Shown in pieces: positions 17,255 to 26,857 of a DNA stretch of 64,000 nucleotides (its first letter is position 1; each line of letters starts with the position of its first letter). The DNA lies in assembly GCF_014654365.1 (NCBI RefSeq), contig NZ_BNAY01000001.1, positions 1,054,001 through 1,118,000 on the forward strand. The letters run 5' to 3'. The translations under genes and the position numbers were made by a program. A model generated the notes under the pieces. It was not told where the DNA came from. It did no database searches and saw nothing but the letters and a program-made list of their open reading frames with translations. This DNA comes from Amycolatopsis oliviviridis (lineage in GTDB: Bacteria > Actinomycetota > Actinomycetes > Mycobacteriales > Pseudonocardiaceae).

Positions 17255-18037
17255 TCAAGGCGTGCTGCACGCGGTGGCACGGGAACCGGTCAGGATCTCC
17301 GCCTGGAACCGCTTGGCCTCGAACGAAGGCTCCAGCCCCAGTTCCTCGTCGAGGACACGACGCAACTCGCCAAAGACCTCGAGGGCTTCGGCCCGCCGCC
17401 CCGATCCGTGCAGGGCACGCATCAGCAGGATGTAGAACGATTCGTGCAACTCGTGGTGGGCCACCAGATAACGCAGTTCGCCGATGGTCTCGCGGTGCCG
17501 GCCGCTGGCGAGGTAGGCCTCGATGCGCAGCGTCAGAGCCTCCAGGCGCTGTTCCTCCAGATACACCGAGAGGCCCCGCAGCCTCGGCCCGTGATCGACG
17601 TCGGCGAGCACAGGTCCACGCCAGAGACCCAATGCGTCTCGCAGCAGGTGACCGGCCAGTTCTGGCTCGTTGCGCGCGAGCGCCTCCTTGCCGCTGTCCG
17701 CGAGGTGCTGGAACCGGAAGATGTCGATTTTCGTGCGCGGCAGGGCGAGGACGTACCCACCTGGCCTCGTACCGAGCAGTTCGGAGCCGTTCTCGTTGGC
17801 TGAGCCACCGGCGAACAGCTTGCGTAGCTGGTAGATATAGGTCTGCAGGATGGTCCGCACGGTGCGGGGTGGCTCGGCCGGCCACAGTTCGTCGATCAGT
17901 TGTTCCGTGCTCACCACCGCGTTCGCGTTCGCGGCCAGCAACGCGATGACCTGACGGAGCTTGGCAGCGGTGATCTTTTCGACATCGGTCACCTCCAGGG
18001 ACCCCAGTAGGTGGATCAGGACATTTGTATCCGTCAT
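17255..18037 (-). CDS. SARP family pathway activator
   Basis: A 260-aa small SARP. It has an OmpR-like winged-helix DNA-binding domain (about residues 1-95; LRQVIALLAANANAVVSTEQLIDELWP, then QTYIYQLRKLF) and a BTAD helical domain (about 100-250; LWRGPVLADV, LRYLVAHHELHESFYILLMRALHGSGRRAEAL). It probably activates the polyketide operons. I looked for 11-bp-spaced TCGAG heptads: the only pair seen is at 18616-18631, not near the KS operon. It is the first gene of a minus-strand operon. Confidence 0.92.
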   Translation of the reverse strand: MTDTNVLIHLLGSLEVTDVEKITAAKLRQVIALLAANANAVVSTEQLIDELWPAEPPRTVRTILQTYIYQLRKLFAGGSANENGSELLGTRPGGYVLALPRTKIDIFRFQHLADSGKEALARNEPELAGHLLRDALGLWRGPVLADVDHGPRLRGLSVYLEEQRLEALTLRIEAYLASGRHRETIGELRYLVAHHELHESFYILLMRALHGSGRRAEALEVFGELRRVLDEELGLEPSFEAKRFQAEILTGSRATACSTP

Positions 18038-18984
18038 TTTCTCCCCCGGAAAAGCTTGGAATTTAGCCTTGATGAAATTACTGTTGCGACGACGGTCGCG
18101 CTACCGTGATGCAAGGACACGGAGTGTGAAATAATGGCGCGACAGAAGTCATAATCGTTCAGAAAACCCCAGATATTGCTTTGTGAACCGTACGTCTCCA
18201 TCCGACGTGGATACGTGCTTGAATGAAAACGTCAAAGCTGCATGTTCATCGAGTGCCGTGGTGGCGACTCGAAGCGCGCACCCGGACGGCGAAGGCCGGA
18301 CCCGATCTACCCCAGTGGACAAGCCGTCGAGCCTACGTTCTCATATTGATCGGCGCGAACAGGCGCGATAGCGGTGTTGCTTGCAGCTCTGCTCGCATTG
18401 CCCATGGCGCAACCGAATTCGCTCTGGCGTCACGCCAATAATCATCGCTCCGGAAATACGATGAAAGCAGTCTTGCCTGCCGAAAAAGAAATCCTCGATC
18501 TCGGTCTTCTTTCGTTGAGTCGGGCTCGACTCAGTGCTTGACATAGCGCACCCCCCATATTCTGCGGCTACCGCGATCAGCGTCTCGCTCGTGGGTTCTT
18601 ATATGACACCGCCAATCGAGTGATCATCGAGCCGACGTGTTCGAGAATGTCGAATGGTCAAGAAGTTCATTCTGGGCATTTCGGGCTTTCTGGTGACCGG
18701 TTCTGTATTCGTAACCATAAGACAGGATATTGATGCTTCCTTCGTGACCGAACACGGCTTCGACGGAAACCGTCACGGGAAGCCGTTGTCTTCCGGTCGT
18801 GATGTCGGCAGGCGTCGTCCCCCTGAAGACCCCCGTTCTTCCTGGCCTGCCAGCACTACCGTGACGGGCTGCGTGCGCCGTGGACACCCGGCTGGCTTCG
18901 CTTCCGGACTGGAGGTTTGCCTCCATACGCAAGGTGCGGAACAGGGGGTGGCCAGGGCAGGGTCCCAGGCAGGATGATCGATCG
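18038..18984. other. 947-bp gene-free region between SARP and the two-component system
   Basis: Lower GC than its neighbours and without a credible gene; short frames lack ribosome sites and homology. It holds the SARP promoter (minus), a 7-bp stem hairpin TGAGTCG/CGACTCA at 18516-18533 immediately followed by a TTGACA hexamer (18538-18543), and two TCGAG boxes exactly 11 bp apart (18616 and 18627), which is the spacing of SARP binding repeats. Confidence 0.5.
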
Positions 18985-20625
18985 GTGGCAGGGGAGAGGG
19001 CTCGGGCACCGGGAATGTGGGCGCTGGCCGTGGTGGGGGCGGTGAGTGTGCTCGTCGCGGCCGTGCTCGTACTGACCGCACCGGGGATGCGCAACACGTC
19101 GGTGGTCTTCACTGTTCCGCTGCCGCTTTATGTGGTCGGGGCCGTGGTGTGGTGGCGCGCACCGGGGCATCCCTTGACGCGCAGGTTGCTGGTCACCGCG
19201 ACAGTGATGGCGGTGACCGCTGCCGTCACCAATGATGTTCTCCGGACGTTCTCGGCCGAGGAGCGGGAATCCACATCGCTTCCGCCGTGGTGGGCGCAGA
19301 TATACATCCAAGGTGTCGGCGTCATGCAATGCGTCGTGGTGGTGCTGGTGGTGAGCCTGGTCGCGCTACTGCCCGATGGGCGCTACCGGTTCCCGCACGA
19401 GCGGATTGTGCTGCGCGCGTTGTGGGCGCTCCCCCTGCTGTACCTGCTCAACTACTTCGCCGACCGGCCGCCGCCGGTAACACAGTTCCAGTTGGGGATC
19501 TGGCTGCTCCTGCTGATCGCCGCGGTGCTGCAGGCGATCCGGTACACGCGGCTTCCGGTCACCCAGCAGTGGACGTGGCGCTGGCTGCTGGGGATGGGTG
19601 CGCTGATCGCCGCGGTGAGCACGGCGCCGCTGATTCTGCTGCGGCGGTGGGATATCTCCATGCGCCCGCCCGACACCCTGGTCACCGGAGCGGCGCTGCT
19701 GGCCCTCGCGATCGTGGCGACCGCCTTGCTGGTGGCGATTGTCCGGTACCGGCTGCTGGGGATCAATCTGAAGATGCGGTGGGCCACCCGGTACGGGATG
19801 CTCTGGCTCGTCCTCGGCCTCTGGGCGGTCGGGGTCGCCAGCGTCATCGCCACCAAGATGGGAACGCTCCTGCCCGCCGCGCTCGCTGTGCTCGCTCTCG
19901 TCGCGGCCTACGCGATGCGCCTGTCGTTCGAACTGGCCGCGCGGGTGGCTCAGATTCGTCTGCAGGCGGGCGAGCTGGCGGCCTCGCGGACCCGCATCGT
20001 GCACGCCCAGGACGTCGAACGCCGGCGGATCGAGCGGGATCTGCACGACGGGATCCAGCAGGAACTCGTCGCCCTGGTCGCGAAGCTGCGGCTGGCCCGC
20101 AACAAACTGGTGTCAGACGCCGAAAACGCCGACGCGATGCTGAACGAGGTGCAGGACGACGCCCACCGCGCGATCGAGGGCCTGCGGAAACTCGCCCATG
20201 GCATACATCCCGCCGAACTGACCGATCAAGGGGTGATCGCCGCGGTACGTTCCCGCGCCCGTCGCGCCCCGATCCCGGTCACTGTCACGGCCGAGCCGCC
20301 GGTGGATTCCACGCGATTCTCTGTCGATATCGAGGAGGCGGTGTTCTTCCTCGTCTCCGAGGCGCTGACCAACGTGCTCAAACACGCTGAGGCGTCGCAG
20401 GTGACCGTTCGACTCTCGCTGGCCGACGGGTTGTTGCGGGTCGAGATCGCCGACAACGGGATCGGGCTCCCGCAAGACCATCGCGAAGGCGCCGGCCTGA
20501 TCGGGTTGCGTGACCGGGTCGGAGCCGTCGGCGGTGACCTGGAGGTCACCGCCACCACGCCCGGAGGTACTACTGTGCGCGCCCAGCTGCCTGCCAAGGA
20601 GGTCGTCCCCGATGTCAACGCGTGA
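18985..20625 (+). CDS. Sensor histidine kinase, NarL/DesK type (membrane)
   Basis: A 546-aa kinase. About eight transmembrane helices cover residues 10-290. Then come a HisKA_3 dimerisation helix with the phospho-acceptor His354 in ERDLHDGIQQELV, and a HATPase_c domain with N-box (EALTNVLKHA), DNGIGLP and GLIGLRDRV. GTG 18985 was chosen because AGGATG lies upstream; ATG 19015 is an alternative. The signal is unknown. It is coupled by overlap to its response regulator. Confidence 0.9.
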   Translation: MAGERARAPGMWALAVVGAVSVLVAAVLVLTAPGMRNTSVVFTVPLPLYVVGAVVWWRAPGHPLTRRLLVTATVMAVTAAVTNDVLRTFSAEERESTSLPPWWAQIYIQGVGVMQCVVVVLVVSLVALLPDGRYRFPHERIVLRALWALPLLYLLNYFADRPPPVTQFQLGIWLLLLIAAVLQAIRYTRLPVTQQWTWRWLLGMGALIAAVSTAPLILLRRWDISMRPPDTLVTGAALLALAIVATALLVAIVRYRLLGINLKMRWATRYGMLWLVLGLWAVGVASVIATKMGTLLPAALAVLALVAAYAMRLSFELAARVAQIRLQAGELAASRTRIVHAQDVERRRIERDLHDGIQQELVALVAKLRLARNKLVSDAENADAMLNEVQDDAHRAIEGLRKLAHGIHPAELTDQGVIAAVRSRARRAPIPVTVTAEPPVDSTRFSVDIEEAVFFLVSEALTNVLKHAEASQVTVRLSLADGLLRVEIADNGIGLPQDHREGAGLIGLRDRVGAVGGDLEVTATTPGGTTVRAQLPAKEVVPDVNA

Positions 20626-21319
20626 GCGCCTGCGAATCCTCATCGCCGATGACCACTACCTGGTTCGTGAGGGCACCCGCCGACTCCTCGACGACACCGG
20701 CCGGATCACGGTTCTGGGCACCGTGGGCACCGCCGAGGAACTGCTCACCGCCGTCGACTACGAACACCCCGACGCGGTCATCGCCGACATCCGCATGCCT
20801 CCCGGCCATCACCTCGAGGGCATCACCGCCGCCCACACGATCCGCACCAAGTACCCCGGCATCGGAGTGGTCGTGTTGTCCCAGCACGCCAGCGAGCACT
20901 ACGCCTTCGCCCTGTTCCAACACGGCACCGACGGGCTGGCCTATCTGCTCAAGGAGCGCGTCGGCGACCTCGACGAACTCGTCCGCGCGCTCCATGAAGT
21001 CGCCGCAGGCGGCTCGGTGATCGACCCACGGATCGTCGAAGTCCTCATGCACAGCCACACTCGCACCGTCACCTCCCCGCTGGCCCAGCTCACCCCTCGC
21101 GAAGTCGACGTCCTGCGTCTCATGGCCCAAGGCCGCAACAATCGCACCATCGCCGACACTTTGGCTCTGGCCGAATCCACCATCGAAAAGCACGTCAACT
21201 CCACCTTCGCCAAACTCGGCCTCACCGAACTGGCCGGACTCCACCACCGCGTCACAGCCGTACTGGCCTACCTCCGCCACGACGCACCACCCGTCGACAG
21301 TCGTGGGTCTGCTCCCTGA
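20612..21319 (+). CDS. Response regulator, NarL/FixJ family
   Basis: A 235-aa regulator. The receiver domain (about 1-125) has the DD pair in IADDH and the phospho-acceptor Asp59 in VIADIRMPPG. The LuxR-type helix-turn-helix lies at about 165-225 (LTPREVDVLRLMAQGRNNR, then STIEKHVNSTFAKLG). AAGGAGG precedes the ATG, which overlaps the kinase stop by 14 bases. Together they form a NarL-type two-component system of unknown target. Confidence 0.95.
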   Translation: MSTRERLRILIADDHYLVREGTRRLLDDTGRITVLGTVGTAEELLTAVDYEHPDAVIADIRMPPGHHLEGITAAHTIRTKYPGIGVVVLSQHASEHYAFALFQHGTDGLAYLLKERVGDLDELVRALHEVAAGGSVIDPRIVEVLMHSHTRTVTSPLAQLTPREVDVLRLMAQGRNNRTIADTLALAESTIEKHVNSTFAKLGLTELAGLHHRVTAVLAYLRHDAPPVDSRGSAP

Positions 21320-21641
21320 CCGTCACCGATGGCGCCGAAGCCCGCCAGGGCCACCCGACTGTCCATTGTGGAGTTTATGGGCCGGTCGGCACCCGGTGGC
21401 AAGCGGTTCTGAACAGCACAAACAGCTGGTGACCCACGTCGACATCACCACCGGTCAGCTGCCCCTGATCCACGCCAGCGACGACAAGATCATCACCCTG
21501 GACAAGGGGGCGATCATGCTCGACGGGGCCTGGGCTCTTGCCCTGGCTGCAGTATGTGCGCGACGCACCGCAGCTGGGCGGCCGCGTAACACACCGTGGG
21601 GATGCCGAGCGCGGGATCCTCGTGCATGCGGTCGCGGTGTG
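21320..21641. other. 322-bp region without a supported gene
   Basis: Contains one copy of a 32-nt element (21356-21387) that recurs near 50609. A minus-strand frame at 21514-21723 continues with a helix-like PVVVLAGVLLALTHRD segment and could be the frameshifted C-terminus of the DUF3592-like gene, but this is uncertain. Confidence 0.4.
21356..21387. repeat. Short dispersed repeat, copy 1
   Basis: The core ACTGTCCATTGTGGA followed by T-rich bases and TGGGCCG is shared with 50609-50640. Both copies are intergenic, one just after the response-regulator stop. Function unknown. Confidence 0.35.
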
Positions 21642-22121
21642 TCAGCGCCAGAAGGACACCAGCCAGCACCACCACAGGTGCAGCCGCGCCCGGGGTTTCT
21701 CCATTCGTACGCCGTGGTGCCACAGCACCAACGCGACGATGGCGCCCGCGCCGAGCAGGGCCAGCACACTGCCCATGACGATCGCGCCGGTGTGTTTGTC
21801 ACCTTCGTCGAATTCCGCGCGTTGCTCGTCCGGCCACACCCGGATCTGTACCCAGTCTCCCTCGTGGACTCTGCGGCTGCCCTGGTGGTGTTCGAAGGTT
21901 TCGGTCCTCGTGATGCCGTCGGACCCGGTGTATTCGACGTCCGCGGTCACGCTGTCCCGCGACGCGGTCGCCACGACCCGCCCCGGGGTGAGTCCCGCCG
22001 ACCGGTTGACGTCAACGGCGATGGAAATACCGAGCACCAGCACCACGAGCCCGCAGACCAGCAACGCCAGGGGAAGCCACAGAACAGGCATCCCGCGCAG
22101 CCGGGACCTCAACGACGTCAT
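21642..22121 (-). CDS. DUF3592-like small membrane protein
   Basis: A 159-aa protein. It has an N-terminal transmembrane helix (about 14-38: WLPLALLVCGLVVLVLGIS), an extracytoplasmic beta-rich segment with the DUF3592 pattern (GRVVAT..., VEYTGSDGITRTETFEHH, GDWVQIRVWPDEQRAEF), and a second helix (about 108-132). Function unknown. The frame runs far upstream, but homology begins at this ATG. The C-terminus may be shifted: another frame from about 21700 carries a further hydrophobic stretch. Confidence 0.55.
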   Translation of the reverse strand: MTSLRSRLRGMPVLWLPLALLVCGLVVLVLGISIAVDVNRSAGLTPGRVVATASRDSVTADVEYTGSDGITRTETFEHHQGSRRVHEGDWVQIRVWPDEQRAEFDEGDKHTGAIVMGSVLALLGAGAIVALVLWHHGVRMEKPRARLHLWWCWLVSFWR

Positions 22122-22793
22122 GCGCTCAGTACGCTCAGGACGCTGCCGAGGTTGCCTTAGGCAGGTTCCGACGATCTGTGTTCCAGAGTGCGCGTATGGC
22201 CGGAACTCGACGCCACTGGCCGGAAACGACCAGGGCGGACGGGGCAGGCTGATTGGCCGCGGTGATCGCCACGCTCGGCCCGAATCGCCTCGGTGTATGC
22301 GCGGGGCTGAGCTGCCGCGGCACCTTCGTGGACCTCTCACGAAACGGCTCGAAGCAGTACTGCACTCGAACCTGCGCACACCGAGCCGGCGTCGCGGCCT
22401 ACCGGAGCCGGCGCGGTCCGAACTGAGAAACTGCCAGGCCACCACGCCGATCGCGCCTTTGACGGCCGGGGTGGGCTCGTACGCGATGGTGCTGACCGTC
22501 GTATGTCGATCGCGAGCCGTCCATTGTCGACGCCCGTCATCTGGCCATTTTAGAATTGCGCTCCACCGAGTCGCTCCGGACATTTCGACGCTTTGCCAGC
22601 CATGCTGGTTTGTCTTGTCTTGCGGCACTTGGTGCGCGCTTTGGTCGTGGTCCTGCCGCCCCGGCGGTTACTGAATGTTGCCATGGAATCGATATTCACC
22701 GAATCGGCCGCGTTAGGTGATGTTCGGATGCGGGAATCCTATTCTCGAAGGTTCTGATCTCGCACGGATACGACAATTCGAGGAGGATGTTCG
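22122..22793. other. 672-bp gene-poor region upstream of the A-T-R reductase
   Basis: No frame here has both a ribosome site and recognisable protein character. The last 60 bases are AT-richer and contain the promoter and GGAGGATG ribosome site of the reductase gene. Confidence 0.5.
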
Positions 22794-25787
22794 ATGCGCG
22801 ACGATCTTGTTCTTGACGGCTTGGAACGGGCTGTGACTGAAGTCCCGGACAAGGCGGCGGTCATCGATCGGCATCGGTCCTTGAGTTATCGTGAGCTCGC
22901 GGAGTCCAGCGACAGGGTCGCGGGGTGGCTGGCGAGCCGGGGTGTGGGAACGGGCGATGTGGTGCCGGTCTTGGCGGAGCGGTCTGTCGATCTGGTCACC
23001 GCGACGGTGGGCGTCGCTAAAAGCGGTGCAGCGTATGCCCCTGTTGACGCTCGATTCCCCGCCAGGCGCCGTTCGAGCATGATCGATCAGTGCCGGCCCA
23101 AGGTGGTACTGGCGGCCACGTCGAGCGACATCGTCGATGTGCCTGCCGATGACGCCGTCAGCACCGCGGACGTCGTCAGCCAGGGTGACGGAGCATCGGC
23201 TGAGGCAGCCGTGACAACTGGCAGCGATGCCGTCTATGTGGTGTTCACCTCGGGGACTACCGGAGAGCCGAAAGGCGTTGTCGTCGAACACAATTCGCTC
23301 GCCCGGTTGATCGGCTGGCACAACGCGCGGTTCACGATGGGACCGGGCTGCCGCAGTACGTTGATGGCCGGAGTGGGTTTTGACGTTTCACAGTGGGAGA
23401 TCTGGTCCGCTCTGGCGTCTGGGGCGACGATGCGCGTCGTCGACGACGAGGTTCGCGCGGATCCTGAGGCCTTGCTGGACTTCTATGCCGAACGGGCTCT
23501 CACTCACGCCTACGCGCCGACCGCGTTGGTCCCGCGGCTTGCGGGTAGCGCGCAACCGGATTCCTTGCGGTTGCGCTATTTGTTCTGCGCGGGGGAGAAG
23601 CTTCATCCGGTGGCGACCGCCGACCTGCCCTACACGGTCGTGGACTACTACGGCCCGACGGAGGCGACGATCTACGCGACCTGCCGGGTCCTGCCGAAGC
23701 AACACGAGCACACCCAGCCTTCGATCGGGCACCCTGTCGCCGACACCGAAGCGTTCGTTCTCGACGAGGCTCTGGGCGAGGTGCCGAAGGGCGACGTGGG
23801 TGAGTTGTGCCTGGCGGGCGGTGGTCTGGCGAGGGGATATTTGAACAGTCCCAAGCTCACCGCACGGCGCTTCGTGCGCAGTAGTCGGCTCAAGCGGCGG
23901 CTGTACCGCACCGGAGACCTGGCTCGATGGCTGGACGATGGCACGCTGCAGTTCCTCGGCCGCCGTGATGAGCAGGTCAAGATCCGTGGCTACCGGGTGG
24001 AACCAGGGGATGTGGAAGCGGCGCTGCTGAAACTCCCGGAGGTGCGTTCGGCGGCGGTCGTCGCGGCCAGTACGGCGAGCGCGGATCAGCGGCTGGTCGC
24101 GTTCCTCGTGGCCGACGACCCGGAGGTGCGGGAGGACGAGCTTGTCGCGGACGTACGCGTCGCTCTCCGGCGCGAACTGCCCGACTTCATGGTGCCCGCG
24201 GTCTACCGTGTCGTCACGGAGCTCCCCGCCGCCGCCACCGGCAAGATCGATCGCATCGCGCTGCGTGAACACGCGGCGATCACACAGCCGGCTCATGCGA
24301 ACCGGAACGGATTCGGCAACGAGGCCGAGCGGGCCATCGCGGTCGTGTGGGAGGAAATCCTCGGTCACCGGCACTTCGGCCCCGATGACGCCTTCCTCGA
24401 GGTTGGCGGGGATTCGATGCTGGCGGCCTCGGCAGTCCAGAAGATCGGCGCGCGTGTCGGTGCGAAGACCCACATCCGCGACGTGTACGAGTTCCCGAGT
24501 ATCCGGATGCTGGCCACCGAACTCGATCGGCGTGCCAACCGACGCGGCCCCGTCACCGACGGTGAGCCGGTCCGTGAGCTGCGGCGTGACATCACACTCC
24601 CGGCCGGGTTCACGGTATCCGGGGAGCCGGAGCCGGACGCGCTGACCAGGCCACGGCACATCCTGCTCACCGGGGCCACCGGCTTCGTCGGTATTCACTT
24701 GCTGGACGAACTGCTCGCCACCACCCAGGCACACCTGCACCTTCCGATCCGCGGTGCCGGCACCGCGCTCGCGACCGACCGGCTCCGCCGGCTCGCCGGT
24801 CGCCATCGGCTCGAACTCGACTTCGGCCGCGTCTCGGTCTACCCCGCGGATCTGCCGGAACGGGAACTGGGAATCGACGGCGCGGACTATCGGCGCCTCG
24901 CCGAACAGGTCGACCTCGTCTACCACTCCGCCAGCGCCGTCAACTTCATCCAGCCGTACTCCTTCATGAAACGCGACAACGTGGACGGACTGCGGCAAGT
25001 GATCGCGTTCGCGGCCGAGGGCAAGACGAAACCGCTGATCCTGCTGTCGACCATCTCCGTGTTCAGCTGGGGTCACCTGTTCACCGGCAAGACCTGGATG
25101 CGCGAGGACGACGACATCGACCAGAACCTGCCCGCCGTCAGCACCGACATCGGCTACGTGCGCAGCAAATGGGTCATGGAGAAGATCGCGGACCTCGCAG
25201 CCGGACAAGGGCTGCCGCTGATGACCTTCCGGCTGGGCTACGCCACCTGTCACAGCCGCACCGGGGCGTGCGCGGACTACCAGTGGTGGGGGCGGCTCGT
25301 GCAGACCTGTACCGCTCTGCGTGCCATTCCCGACTTGCGGGAACTGCGTGAGGGCCTGACCACCGTCGACTACATGGCCCAGGCCATCGCCGCGGTGTCT
25401 CGCCGCCCGCAGGCCCTGGGACAGCACTTCAACCTCGTCCCCTCACCCGAACGGACCATCACCCTCACCGAGTTCTTCGACCTGCTCACTCGCCATTGCG
25501 GCCAGGACTTCACCGCGCTGCCGTTCAAAGAATGGGTGGCGCTGTGGGAACAGAACCCCGCAGCTCCGCTGTATCCGCTGCGCAGCCTGTTCACCGACGA
25601 CATGCACGAGGGGCAATCCACCGTCGAGCTCTACCAGAACACCTACCGCTGGGACACCGGCAACCTGCGTCGCCACCTTGCCCCGACAGGCGTCCGCGAA
25701 CCCCGATTCACCCCCGAACTCCTCAACCGCTACCTCGACCATTTACAGCGGCACAGGGAAACCAGCCGTAGCGCGTCCACCGTCTGA
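22794..25787 (+). CDS. Stand-alone A-T-R carboxylate/amino acid reductase (NRPS-like)
   Basis: A 997-aa protein with three domains. The adenylation domain (about 1-500) has VVFTSGTTGEPKG and YGPTEATIYA. The carrier domain (about 510-590) has Ser541 in EVGGDSM. The NAD(P)-dependent thioester reductase (about 620-980) has TGATGFVG and YVRSK at Y788/K792. It would activate an acid, tether it and release it as aldehyde or alcohol. The A-domain code reads roughly D-V-W-Y-F-A-Y-I-Y. D235 favours an alpha-amino acid, probably aromatic or bulky, but I do not recognise the code. GGAGGATG precedes ATG. There is no condensation domain, so a monomeric amino aldehyde is expected, which could self-condense. 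It converges on the LeuDH-like gene. Confidence 0.9.
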   Translation: MRDDLVLDGLERAVTEVPDKAAVIDRHRSLSYRELAESSDRVAGWLASRGVGTGDVVPVLAERSVDLVTATVGVAKSGAAYAPVDARFPARRRSSMIDQCRPKVVLAATSSDIVDVPADDAVSTADVVSQGDGASAEAAVTTGSDAVYVVFTSGTTGEPKGVVVEHNSLARLIGWHNARFTMGPGCRSTLMAGVGFDVSQWEIWSALASGATMRVVDDEVRADPEALLDFYAERALTHAYAPTALVPRLAGSAQPDSLRLRYLFCAGEKLHPVATADLPYTVVDYYGPTEATIYATCRVLPKQHEHTQPSIGHPVADTEAFVLDEALGEVPKGDVGELCLAGGGLARGYLNSPKLTARRFVRSSRLKRRLYRTGDLARWLDDGTLQFLGRRDEQVKIRGYRVEPGDVEAALLKLPEVRSAAVVAASTASADQRLVAFLVADDPEVREDELVADVRVALRRELPDFMVPAVYRVVTELPAAATGKIDRIALREHAAITQPAHANRNGFGNEAERAIAVVWEEILGHRHFGPDDAFLEVGGDSMLAASAVQKIGARVGAKTHIRDVYEFPSIRMLATELDRRANRRGPVTDGEPVRELRRDITLPAGFTVSGEPEPDALTRPRHILLTGATGFVGIHLLDELLATTQAHLHLPIRGAGTALATDRLRRLAGRHRLELDFGRVSVYPADLPERELGIDGADYRRLAEQVDLVYHSASAVNFIQPYSFMKRDNVDGLRQVIAFAAEGKTKPLILLSTISVFSWGHLFTGKTWMREDDDIDQNLPAVSTDIGYVRSKWVMEKIADLAAGQGLPLMTFRLGYATCHSRTGACADYQWWGRLVQTCTALRAIPDLRELREGLTTVDYMAQAIAAVSRRPQALGQHFNLVPSPERTITLTEFFDLLTRHCGQDFTALPFKEWVALWEQNPAAPLYPLRSLFTDDMHEGQSTVELYQNTYRWDTGNLRRHLAPTGVREPRFTPELLNRYLDHLQRHRETSRSASTV

Positions 25788-25846
25788 TCGGCATGATCGA
25801 CAGCTTTCCAGACGACAACCATCGACTTCACAAACCCTGTAAGCGA

Positions 25847-26857
25847 TCAGGCGCTGTCGAGCCGGGCTTGAGCGAGATCGTTCGCTGCCTGGTTCGTCGA
25901 GACTCTGTCGGTTTCCGCGCGCGCGAGCAGTTCGGAGATCGTCGTGCCGACTCCCCGAACCTGGTCTCGGGCCGTTTCCTCACTGTGGCCCCGAAGCTGG
26001 GACTGAAGGAAGATCACGCCGCCTGCGTTCACACAGAAATCCGGTGCGTAGATGATGTGCCGTTCTCGTAGTTCGTACGCGAGTTCCGGGGCGGCCAGAA
26101 CGTTGTTGGCACCGCCGGCGATGATCCGGCAACGCAGTGCGGGCACCACGTCCGGTGTGACCACTCCGCCCAGTGCGCAAGGCGCCAGAACATCCAGCTC
26201 GCTCGTGGGCAGGATGTCAGGGTCGACCGCCGTCGCACCGGTCTCGGCGGCGAGCGAGACTGCGCGTTCCTCGTCCACGTCGCTCACCGTGACATTCGCG
26301 CCTTCCCGGACGAGCAGTCGTACCAGCGCGCTGCCCACATGCCCGGCACCTTGCACTCCGATTCGTGCGCCTTTCAGGTCGGTGCGGCCGGAAAACCGGG
26401 CGCAGGCCTTGATGCCGGCGGCGACGCCCAGCGCGGTCCAGGGTGACGGGTCGTCCTGCGCGCATACCGGCGATGTCACCTTGCCGATCTCGCGCAGGTC
26501 GGCTTGATCGGTGCCCACGTCGTTCACCGGGATGAACCGGCCATCGAACGTGGCGATCGCCCGGCCGTGGGACAGCAGCCTCTCCGGCGTCTTGTCGGAA
26601 GTGTCCGCGGGAATGATGCTCCAGCCGCCTCCGAGGTCCAGCCCCGCCGCGGCGGCTTTCACGGTCATCGCGCGAGCCAGGGCGAGGCATTCCGAGACGG
26701 CATCGCTCTCGTTCGGGTATGGGCGCATCCGTACGCCGCCGAGAGCGGGGCCGAGACGGGTGTCGTGCACCGCGACGATCGAGCGCGCTTCGCCCGTCGG
26801 GTCCCGGTCGACGACGACTCGTTCGAAGCCGTCGACGGAAACCTCTTCCACAGTCAC
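25847..26857 (-). CDS. Leucine/valine dehydrogenase-like protein, catalytic Lys lost
   Basis: A 336-aa Glu/Leu/Phe/Val dehydrogenase homologue. The substrate domain has GPALGGVRMRPY and MTVKAAAAG. The NAD domain has GVQGAGHVGS. The substrate-carboxylate lysine (K67) is present. The catalytic lysine of the invariant GGGK motif is tryptophan here (DLGGGW, W79), so normal oxidative deamination is unlikely. The start is the GTG overlapping the EamA stop (GTGA), with GGAGGA just upstream. It is the last gene of the STAND-EamA-LeuDH operon. Alternatives are a non-catalytic or repurposed enzyme. Confidence 0.85.
   Translation of the reverse strand: MTVEEVSVDGFERVVVDRDPTGEARSIVAVHDTRLGPALGGVRMRPYPNESDAVSECLALARAMTVKAAAAGLDLGGGWSIIPADTSDKTPERLLSHGRAIATFDGRFIPVNDVGTDQADLREIGKVTSPVCAQDDPSPWTALGVAAGIKACARFSGRTDLKGARIGVQGAGHVGSALVRLLVREGANVTVSDVDEERAVSLAAETGATAVDPDILPTSELDVLAPCALGGVVTPDVVPALRCRIIAGGANNVLAAPELAYELRERHIIYAPDFCVNAGGVIFLQSQLRGHSEETARDQVRGVGTTISELLARAETDRVSTNQAANDLAQARLDSA

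Noticed and set aside
18616..18655. SARP-binding repeat array (TCGAG boxes)
   Set aside because: Only two boxes are spaced 11 bp; the next are 14 and 9 bp away, and the nearest gene start is about 330 bp downstream. Mentioned in the region note but not called as a site.
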